Source: Thermoleophilia bacterium UBA5186 (GTDB taxonomy: Bacteria; Actinomycetota; Thermoleophilia; Gaiellales; Gaiellaceae). Taken from it: DNA of 5,344 nucleotides. Positions within the stretch are counted from its first letter, which is position 1, and each line of letters starts with the position of its first letter. The stretch covers positions 6,691 through 12,034 of the forward strand of contig DHWI01000084.1 in assembly GCA_002413095.1 (NCBI GenBank). Direction: 5' to 3'. This document shows positions 1 to 5,344 of this stretch, piece after piece. The notes under the pieces are model-generated. The model was given only the letters and a program-made list of their open reading frames with translations, searched no databases and had not been told where the DNA came from. The position numbers and the translations under genes were made by a program.

Positions 1-1530
<1,530 letters not shown>

Positions 1531-1602
1531 GTCGTGGTGATCGTATCGACGCGGTTCGGCCCTGCCGCACCTCTCTCGCGCGTCGTCGCGGAGCCGCCAC
1601 AC

Positions 1603-1624
1603 ATCCGGCACAGATCCGGCACAG
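1603..1624. repeat. Two tandem copies of an 11-bp unit
   Basis: ATCCGGCACAG occurs twice head to tail with no mismatch (1603-1613 and 1614-1624), in the spacer between truA and the HAD gene. It overlaps the alternative upstream GTG codon at 1611 of the HAD frame. A two-copy repeat may be a replication-slippage duplication; no function is apparent. Confidence 0.8.
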
Positions 1625-1657
1625 TTGCGTGCGCTTTCGCTCGGTATCGTGTCCTCA

Positions 1658-1686
1658 GGGGGTCGCGGGGACCCCTTGGGGGTGGG
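1658..1686 (+). other. G-quadruplex-type motif and overlapping hairpin just downstream of truA
   Basis: The plus strand has four G-runs at 1658-1662, 1667-1670, 1678-1682 and 1684-1686, separated by loops of 4, 7 and 1 nt, which fits the usual G3+N1-7 pattern. The same segment contains the inverted repeat GGGGTC (1659-1664) / GACCCC (1670-1675) with a 5-nt loop. It begins about 16 nt past the truA stop on the template strand of truA transcription. The hairpin lacks a U-tract, so it would be at best a pause or a factor-dependent terminator. Whether either structure forms in vivo is unknown. Confidence 0.4.
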
Positions 1687-1701
1687 TTAGAGCCGGGCGG
1701 C

Positions 1702-2421
1702 TCATGCGTAGTCCACTCGTTCCAGGTAGAGGCCCCAAGGCGGCGCGGTCTTCCCGGCCTCGCTCCGCGGACGGCCTTCGAGCAGCCACGCGAGGTCGTC
1801 GGGACCGCGCTCGAGCATCGTCCCGACCAGCGTCCGCACCATGTGCCGGAGAAAGCTGTCGGCGGTGATCTCGAACTCCAGGGCGTCCCCGCGGCGATAC
1901 CACGCGGCCGCGAGGACGGTGCGCACAAAGACCTGGTGATGCGTCTCGCTCGGCGTGAAGGCGCGGAAGTCGTGCGCGCCGAGGAGCAGGTCTGCACAGT
2001 CGGCCAGCCGCTCCTCGTCGAGAGCGCCGGAATAGCGGAGGCTTCGGCGCCGCTCGAAAGGCGACGGAGTTTGCCGCCGGAAGATCCGGTACCGATAGCT
2101 GCGGGACGTCGCGGAGTGGCGTGCATGGAAGTCCGGGGCGGCCTCGGCGGCCGCGAGCACAGACAGGTCGTCGGGGAGGAGCGCGTTGAGCGCGTGGGCA
2201 ACCCGCTCCGCCGGGGGTCCGCCGCCCGCCTCGAGGCTCGCCACCTGTCCGGTGGCATGGACACCGGCGTCCGTCCTCCCTGCGACCGCCAACGAGCCCC
2301 AGGTCGCAAAGACGCCGTCCAGAGCGTCGCCTAGTGTCCCCTCCACGGTACGCAGTCCTGGCTGCAAGGCCCACCCGCGGAATTCGGTGCCCTCATACTC
2401 GACCGTTAGTCTCAGGCGCAC
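1702..2421 (-). CDS. truA: tRNA pseudouridine(38-40) synthase TruA
   Basis: TruA isomerises uridines 38, 39 and 40 of the tRNA anticodon arm to pseudouridine. The 239-residue protein is close to the usual family length. It starts [16 protein letters not shown], typical of the first strand. The catalytic motif is [10 protein letters not shown] with Asp51, and [16 protein letters not shown] lies at 98-113. [19 protein letters not shown] at 188-206 and [14 protein letters not shown] near the C-terminus complete the known motif order. The start is a GTG at 2421 with AAGG 8 nt upstream. TruA often follows rplQ closely; here a plus-strand VIT-like gene and an NfeD-like gene separate them, so truA probably needs its own promoter. 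I could not find a convincing one on the minus strand. The stop is followed by a G-rich/hairpin segment and then the HAD-ligA pair. Confidence 0.96.
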   Translation of the reverse strand: MRLRLTVEYEGTEFRGWALQPGLRTVEGTLGDALDGVFATWGSLAVAGRTDAGVHATGQVASLEAGGGPPAERVAHALNALLPDDLSVLAAAEAAPDFHARHSATSRSYRYRIFRRQTPSPFERRRSLRYSGALDEERLADCADLLLGAHDFRAFTPSETHHQVFVRTVLAAAWYRRGDALEFEITADSFLRHMVRTLVGTMLERGPDDLAWLLEGRPRSEAGKTAPPWGLYLERVDYA

Positions 2422-2429
2422 CTGACACG

Positions 2430-2433
2430 CCTT
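2430..2433 (-). promoter_or_regulatory. Ribosome binding site of truA
   Basis: AAGG on the minus strand lies 8 nt upstream of the GTG at 2421 and supports that start codon. It sits next to the palindrome at 2435-2448, so a protein bound there could also affect the truA 5' end. Confidence 0.5.
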
Positions 2434-2434
2434 G

Positions 2435-2448
2435 TAAGGTTTGCCTTA
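2435..2448. promoter_or_regulatory. Palindromic operator candidate, DtxR/IdeR-like
   Basis: TAAGG-TTTG-CCTTA is a perfect 5-bp inverted repeat with a 4-nt centre, in the 67-bp divergent spacer between truA and the VIT-like gene. Laid on the IdeR/DtxR consensus TTAGGTTAGCCTAACCTAA, 11 of 19 positions agree, concentrated in the left and central part (AGGTT.GCCT); the right half-site is poor. The palindrome occupies about -54 to -41 relative to the inferred start of the plus-strand transcript. The palindrome is seen directly; assigning it to a metal-responsive regulator is inference and leans on the identity of the downstream gene. Confidence 0.4.
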
Positions 2449-2472
2449 TGCTCTATTCGTTTGCACATCTGA

Positions 2473-2481
2473 TGATATACT
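2473..2481 (+). promoter_or_regulatory. Extended -10 promoter for the VIT-like gene
   Basis: TGATATACT is a TGn-TATAAT-type extended -10 element with five of six hexamer matches. No good -35 hexamer is present at 16-18 bp; an extended -10 can work without one. Seven bases separate the hexamer from the GTG at 2489, so the transcript would begin at or next to the start codon. No Shine-Dalgarno precedes that GTG. Both points suggest a leaderless mRNA, a common arrangement in actinobacteria. Confidence 0.6.
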
Positions 2482-2488
2482 CTACTTC

Positions 2489-2968
2489 GTGACCAGGGCC
2501 GATCGATTCCTCCTCCAGCGCGTCCAGCCGGCGATGGTGGGCCTGATCGACGGCTCGCTGTCGACGCTGGCGCCCATCTTCGGCATCGCGCTCGCCTCGC
2601 ACAACTCGCGCTACGCGTTCGTCGCCGGCCTCGTGACCGCGATCGGCGCCGGCGTCAGCATGGGCTTCTCCGAGGGTCTCTCGGATACCGGCGAGCTGAC
2701 CGGGCGCGGGAATCCGCTCATGCGAGGTGCAATCACCGGCGGCGGGACGTTCCTCGGGGGAATCCTGCACACCCTTCCGTTCCTGATCCCGCACTTCCAG
2801 GTTGCGATCACCCTCGCGATCGTCGTTGTCGGGCTCGAGCTGCTCGTGCTCGCCTGGCTGCGCTGGAAGTACTTCGAAGTCGGTTTCCTGCGCGCGCTCG
2901 CAATCGTGACTGGGGCCGGAATCATCATCGCGGCGATCAGCGCGGGCCTGGGGAGTCAGCTCGGGTGA
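2489..2968 (+). CDS. Small VIT1/CCC1-family membrane protein (putative Fe2+/Mn2+ transporter)
   Basis: The 159-residue hydrophobic protein has about five likely membrane segments: roughly 14-36, 42-62, 79-100, 104-125 and 133-155. Segment 1 carries GLIDGSLSTLAP (Asp21) and segment 2 carries GAGVSMGFSEGLSD (Met58, Glu62). These resemble the DG.xST and SMxxGEY signatures of VIT1/CCC1 carriers, where Asp and Met line the ion path. RGNPLMRGA, GGILHTLPFLIP and a late RAL plus Gly-rich segment follow the same order. The loop between segments 2 and 3 is only about 16 residues, so the cytoplasmic helical metal-binding domain of plant VIT1 is absent. The frame continues upstream to a TTG at 2441, but the promoter at 2473-2481 makes GTG 2489 the likely start. 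It ends in tandem stops TGA TAG. It is the only plus-strand gene, divergent from truA. Family assignment is fairly sure; substrate and direction are not shown. Confidence 0.8.
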   Translation: MTRADRFLLQRVQPAMVGLIDGSLSTLAPIFGIALASHNSRYAFVAGLVTAIGAGVSMGFSEGLSDTGELTGRGNPLMRGAITGGGTFLGGILHTLPFLIPHFQVAITLAIVVVGLELLVLAWLRWKYFEVGFLRALAIVTGAGIIIAAISAGLGSQLG

Positions 2969-3012
2969 TAGCGGCTCAATCGATTCCAGCGGCTCGGTAA
3001 GGGACCGCAGAC

Positions 3013-3037
3013 GGGCATCCGGCTAAGCCGGATCCCC
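3013..3037. terminator. Hairpin between convergent genes, possible bidirectional terminator
   Basis: ATCCGGCT (3017-3024) and AGCCGGAT (3026-3033) form a perfect palindrome around A3025. Outside it, GGG (3013-3015) can pair with CCC (3035-3037) across one C.C mismatch. As RNA it would fold with a 6-bp inner stem and a 5-nt loop containing the stop codon of the NfeD-like gene. It lies 44 bp past the stop of the plus-strand gene, so it suits both convergent transcripts. No T-tract follows on either side, so intrinsic termination would be weak. Confidence 0.5.
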
Positions 3038-3373
3038 TGAGAGTCGCGCCGCCGAGAGCGGCGCGACGACGAGCGTCAGCCCTTCGACGGCATCCACCTC
3101 CACCTCGTCACCGGGATCCGCCCCTTCGGCGCAGCGCGCCTGCCACAACTCGCCTTGCACGCGCACCTGTCCCAGCGGCCGACACTGCGTCACGACGGTC
3201 GCACGCGCGCCCACAAGCGCCTCGACGCCGACTGACGAGCGTCGCCGCTTCGAGACCCAGATCCAGAAAAACGACTCGCCGACCTCGATCGCGCCGCCGG
3301 CGAGCACGACGGGGATCCGCCAGGCCGGCGGCAGGACGAAGATCGCCAGCAGGATCGCGGCGACGAGCGCCAC
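3023..3373 (-). CDS. Short NfeD-like membrane protein with C-terminal OB fold
   Basis: The 116-residue protein has two N-terminal hydrophobic segments (about 2-18 and 20-40), a basic SKRRR stop-transfer stretch, and then a soluble domain at about 49-106. That domain reads VGVEALVGARATVV, PLGQVRVQGELWQAR and GDEVEVDAVEGLTLVVAPL. This is the usual NfeD pattern of G-E-A-L-V-G, G-V-V-x-G-x-W-A and G-x-x-V-x-V. NfeD proteins associate with membranes and often partner with stomatin-like (SPFH) proteins; none is encoded here, and there is no ClpP-like protease domain. It is shorter than many NfeD proteins. GTG 3373 is the only in-frame start after the rplQ stop, since the frame is closed by that same TAG. 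The 9-bp spacing to rplQ implies co-transcription. The stop codon lies in the loop of a palindromic hairpin. Confidence 0.8.
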   Translation of the reverse strand: MALVAAILLAIFVLPPAWRIPVVLAGGAIEVGESFFWIWVSKRRRSSVGVEALVGARATVVTQCRPLGQVRVQGELWQARCAEGADPGDEVEVDAVEGLTLVVAPLSAARLSGDPA

Positions 3374-3382
3374 GCGGTCGAC

Positions 3383-3745
3383 CTAGGCCTGGTGGTCGAC
3401 GAACTCGAGGTAGACCATCTCGGCCGCGTCACCCTGGCGCGTGCCGATCTTGACGATCCTCGAGTAGCCGCCGGGCCGATCCGCGAAGCGCGGCGCGACC
3501 TCGGAGAACAGCTTGTGCACGACGTCCTGGGAGCGCAGGAAGGCGATCGCCTGGCGGCGTGCGTGGATGTCGCCGCGCCGGCCGAGCGTGATCATCTTTT
3601 CCGCGATCGGCTTCACGGCCTTCGCCTTGGCCTCGGTCGTCTTGATGCGGCCGTGCTCGATCAGCGCGCCGGCGAGATTGGCGTAGAGAGCCTTGCGGTG
3701 GGCCGAGGTCCGGCCCAGCTTCTTGCCGGCGCGCTGATGGCGCAT
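3383..3745 (-). CDS. rplQ: Large ribosomal subunit protein L17 (bL17)
   Basis: L17 is a 23S rRNA-binding protein of the large subunit near the exit-tunnel side. The 120-residue product is at normal length (E. coli 127). Its diagnostic stretches are [17 protein letters not shown] at the start, [19 protein letters not shown] around 28-46, [20 protein letters not shown] around 78-97 and a VYLEFVD ending. The ATG at 3745 is universal for the family (MRH). It follows directly, without a gap, the last base of a 15-bp inverted repeat arm. Upstream there is only GGGCGGG, which would be buried in that helix, and no ordinary purine-rich Shine-Dalgarno. The gene follows rpoA, as in most bacteria, but at an unusual structured 166-nt distance. 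The NfeD-like gene follows 9 bp after its stop. Confidence 0.98.
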   Translation of the reverse strand: MRHQRAGKKLGRTSAHRKALYANLAGALIEHGRIKTTEAKAKAVKPIAEKMITLGRRGDIHARRQAIAFLRSQDVVHKLFSEVAPRFADRPGGYSRIVKIGTRQGDAAEMVYLEFVDHQA

Positions 3746-3911
3746 TAGTGGCCCGCCCGGTGACGCTGTCGGATTCCTGGGGTGCGAGCACCAAGCCAGG
3801 CAAAGGCGGGAGCCGGTCTCGTACTACCAGTACGGGGCCGGTTTCCGGCTGCCGCCTGGCGCCGCGTGATCGCGCGCCAGGGGCCGACAAGCGTTGCCGG
3901 GCGGGCCACTA
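3746..3911 (-). ncRNA. Candidate structured RNA (or inverted-repeat element) filling the rpoA-rplQ spacer
   Basis: Numbered 1-166 in the direction of transcription (1 = 3911), bases 1-15 (TAGTGGCCCGCCCGG) are the perfect reverse complement of 152-166, giving a 15-bp closing helix P1. After a CA/CA internal loop, 18-28 pairs with 140-149 (10 bp, one bulged T). Inside lie three hairpins. P3 pairs 32-38 with 50-56, plus 39-41 with 46-48. P4 pairs 62-67 with 96-101, with further pairs 58-60/103-105 across a C.C mismatch and a 78-82/88-92 apical stem. P5 pairs 112-116 with 132-136, plus 120-123 with 128-131. P1 ends exactly at the rpoA stop and at the rplQ ATG. I found these pairings by eye; GC-rich sequence folds easily, so P1 is the strongest part. 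No coding potential is seen. It could be a cis-regulatory RNA or a small mobile-element relic. It is not a family I recognise. Confidence 0.55.
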
Positions 3912-4898
3912 CTAGCTCAGGTTCCCTTCGTCGCCGCGCAAGGTCAGGCCGTGCGTGGCGAGGGTTTCCTTGACCTCTTCGATCGACTTGCGGCCGAAGT
4001 TCGGGATCGAGCCGAGCTCGTTCTCCGTCTTCACGACCAGGTCACCGATCGTCTCGATGCCGACCCGCTTGAGGCAGTTGTACGAGCGGACGCCGAGCTC
4101 GAGCTCCTCGATCGGGAAGTTCTCCATCCCGTGCGCGAGCGGCGCCTCGGCGCCAGCGCCCTCGGCAGCCGCAGCCGCCTCGCCGAAGCCCTCGATGCGA
4201 TCCAGGTCGGTGAAGATCGCGAGCTGCCGGATCAGGATCTCGGCGGCCTCGCCGATCGCGTCGCGCGGGTTCAGCGAGCCGTCGGTCGTGACGTCGAGCC
4301 GAAGCTTGTCGTAGTCAGTGCGCTGGCCGACGCGGGCGGCCTCGACGTCGTACGAGACGCGCCGGATCGGCGAGAAGATCGAGTCCACAGGGATGACCCC
4401 GATCGTGTGCTCGGGCCCGCGGTTGAGCTCGGCGGGCACGTAGCCTCGGCCGCGGCCGATGGTCAGCGTCAGCTCGAGCTTGCCCTTGTCGGACAGGTTC
4501 GCGATCTCGAGCTCCGGGTTGAGGATCTCCAGCTCGGCGGGCGCGGCGATGTCCGCGGCGGTCACGGGGCCGGCGCCGCGCTTCGCGACGTGCACCTCGA
4601 TCTCCGGAGAGTCGCCGTGCAGGATCGAGATCAGGTTCTTCAGGTTCAGGATGATGTCCGTCACGTCCTCACGCACGCCCGGGAGGGTGGTGAACTCGTG
4701 CGCGACGCCCTCGATCTTGACCGAGGTGACGGCGGCGCCTTCGAGCGACGAGAGCAGCACGCGGCGCAGCGAGTTGCCGAACGTGTAGCCGAAGCCGCGA
4801 TCGAGCGGCTCGATCACGAAGATGCCGCGGTTCTCGTCGACCTCCTCGTGGACGATCTTCGGAATCTGGAATTCCATCAAGCTGGTGCGAGTTGCCAT
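3912..4898 (-). CDS. rpoA: DNA-directed RNA polymerase subunit alpha
   Basis: The alpha dimer scaffolds assembly of RNA polymerase, and its C-terminal domain contacts UP elements and activators. The 328-residue length matches E. coli (329). The N-terminal domain shows EPLDRGFGYTFGNSLRRVLLSS at 30-51, the dimerisation helix region, and HEFTTLPGVREDV at 67-79; NTD signatures continue to LIRQLAIFTDL near 232. An Ala/Glu/Gly-rich linker at about 238-258 leads to the CTD. There, VRSYNCLKRVGIETIGDL (270-287) and IPNFGRKSIEEV (298-309) hold Arg271, Asn274, Gly302, Lys304 and Ser305, which correspond to the E. coli DNA-contact residues Arg265, Asn268, Gly296, Lys298 and Ser299. The frame extends upstream, but ATG 4898 has AAAGGA 4 nt before it and fits the family. 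It ends with tandem TAG TAG; the second TAG is also the start of the P1 helix downstream. rpsD lies 32 bp upstream. Confidence 0.99.
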   Translation of the reverse strand: MATRTSLMEFQIPKIVHEEVDENRGIFVIEPLDRGFGYTFGNSLRRVLLSSLEGAAVTSVKIEGVAHEFTTLPGVREDVTDIILNLKNLISILHGDSPEIEVHVAKRGAGPVTAADIAAPAELEILNPELEIANLSDKGKLELTLTIGRGRGYVPAELNRGPEHTIGVIPVDSIFSPIRRVSYDVEAARVGQRTDYDKLRLDVTTDGSLNPRDAIGEAAEILIRQLAIFTDLDRIEGFGEAAAAAEGAGAEAPLAHGMENFPIEELELGVRSYNCLKRVGIETIGDLVVKTENELGSIPNFGRKSIEEVKETLATHGLTLRGDEGNLS

Positions 4899-4902
4899 GT
4901 AG

Positions 4903-4908
4903 TCCTTT
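4903..4908 (-). promoter_or_regulatory. Ribosome binding site of rpoA
   Basis: AAAGGA on the minus strand lies 4 nt before the ATG at 4898, in the 32-bp rpsD-rpoA gap. It selects this start over in-frame upstream codons that would run back into rpsD. By contrast, rplQ, the next gene, lacks such a site. Confidence 0.75.
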
Positions 4909-4930
4909 CGTGTACTGAGCGCCGGAGCGC

Positions 4931-5344
4931 TTACTTCGAGTAAAGCTCGACGATGAGCGATTCCTGGACCGGCGTGTCGATGTCGCCACGCTCCGGCCAC
5001 TTGAGGATCTTCCCGGTCAGCCCGTCGTGGTCGGCCTGCAGCCACGGCGAGACGGACGCGGTCAGGTCGGTCGCGTCGCGGATCAACTGCGACGCGCCGG
5101 AGCCGGGCGTGACCGTGATCACGTCGTTCGGCTTGACCTGATAGCTCGGGATGTTCACGCGCCGGCCGTTCACGTGGAAGTGACCGTGCCGGACGAGTTG
5201 GCGCGACTGCGCGCGCGAGCCCGCGAACCCGAGCCGGTAGATGACGTTGTCGAGGCGCGTCTCGAGCATCCGCAGCAGCACTTCGCCTGTGATGCCCGAG
5301 GCCTTCGCAGCCTTCGTGTAGTAGTTGCGGAACTGCTTCTCGAG
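4931..5344 (-). CDS. rpsD: Small ribosomal subunit protein S4 (uS4), C-terminal part (5' end beyond the window)
   Basis: S4 binds 16S rRNA early in 30S assembly and in some bacteria represses its own operon. The visible 137 residues are the C-terminal two-thirds of a roughly 200-residue protein; the N-terminus, including any zinc-binding cysteines, lies past the right edge. Reading from the edge: LEKQFRNYYTKAAKASGITGE, then LLRMLETRLDNVIYRLGFAGSRAQ. The S4 RNA-binding domain follows with RQLVRHGHFHVNGRRVNIPSYQVK and PNDVITV, and the family ending is PVQESLIVELYSK. The stop is TAA at 4933-4931. The gene precedes rpoA by 32 bp in the conserved alpha-operon order. Internal GTG/ATG codons near 5281 and 5266 are not starts, because homology continues upstream to the window edge. 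Confidence 0.98.
   Translation of the reverse strand, partial: LEKQFRNYYTKAAKASGITGEVLLRMLETRLDNVIYRLGFAGSRAQSRQLVRHGHFHVNGRRVNIPSYQVKPNDVITVTPGSGASQLIRDATDLTASVSPWLQADHDGLTGKILKWPERGDIDTPVQESLIVELYSK

Noticed and set aside
2447..2481. Classical -35/-10 promoters using TTGCAC (2461) or TATGCT (2447)
   Set aside because: TTGCAC is only 9 bp from TATACT. TATGCT pairs only with a poor CTGACA at 19 bp. The extended -10 element explains the region better.
3429..3890. Minus-strand frame of 153 codons across the rpoA-rplQ spacer and into rplQ
   Set aside because: It is out of frame with rplQ, has no recognisable start context, and its Pro/Arg-rich product looks like a shadow. The spacer is better explained by its base-pairing.
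3746..3911. A tRNA gene, because the fold has cloverleaf-like arms
   Set aside because: There is no T-loop GTTCRANNC, no D-arm signature and no 7-bp anticodon loop layout; arm lengths are wrong.
3894..4943. Long plus-strand open frame (349 codons) antisense to rpoA
   Set aside because: It mirrors rpoA codons; the translation is a repetitive D/R/L/V-rich sequence with no domain pattern.

Overview
This is a high-GC (roughly two-thirds G+C by eye) bacterial chromosomal segment that reads almost entirely on the minus strand. It holds the distal end of the alpha ribosomal operon and then housekeeping genes. Several features suggest an actinobacterium: high GC, GTG starts, an apparently leaderless promoter, the rpsD-rpoA-rplQ-truA backbone, and a VIT-type membrane protein with STLAP/GHTLP-like signatures. 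A deep-branching class such as Thermoleophilia is possible, but the taxonomy is an inference from memory of family sequences and not from a search.

Layout, in minus-strand transcription order (right to left): rpsD (ribosomal protein S4, N-terminus beyond the window, 5344-4931); 32 bp; rpoA (RNA polymerase alpha, 4898-3912); a 166-nt gene-free but highly structured stretch (3911-3746); rplQ (L17, 3745-3383); 9 bp; a short NfeD-like membrane/OB-fold protein (3373-3023). A palindromic hairpin then separates this operon from a convergent plus-strand gene (2489-2968) for a small VIT1/CCC1-like metal-transporter-family protein. That gene has its own extended -10 promoter, which looks leaderless, and an upstream palindrome that partly resembles a DtxR/IdeR box. 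Divergent from it, the minus strand resumes with truA (2421-1702), a 171-bp spacer, a PpaX/Gph-like HAD phosphatase (1530-895), and ligA (NAD-dependent DNA ligase, 908 to beyond the left edge), which overlaps the HAD gene by 14 bp.

The most unusual item is the 166-nt rpoA-rplQ spacer. Its first 15 and last 15 bases are perfect reverse complements, abutting exactly the rpoA stop codon and the rplQ start codon. The interior can be folded by hand into a second helix and three further hairpins around a multi-way junction. It could be an undescribed cis-acting RNA controlling rplQ translation, or a small inserted element with terminal inverted repeats flanked by TA. The sequence alone does not decide between these, and comparative analysis would.

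Functionally, the right half is transcription/translation core machinery (S4, alpha, L17). TruA and LigA are tRNA modification and DNA replication/repair housekeeping. The VIT-like and NfeD-like genes are accessory insertions into what is commonly a tighter rplQ-truA neighbourhood. No gene-free stretch exceeds 300 bases.
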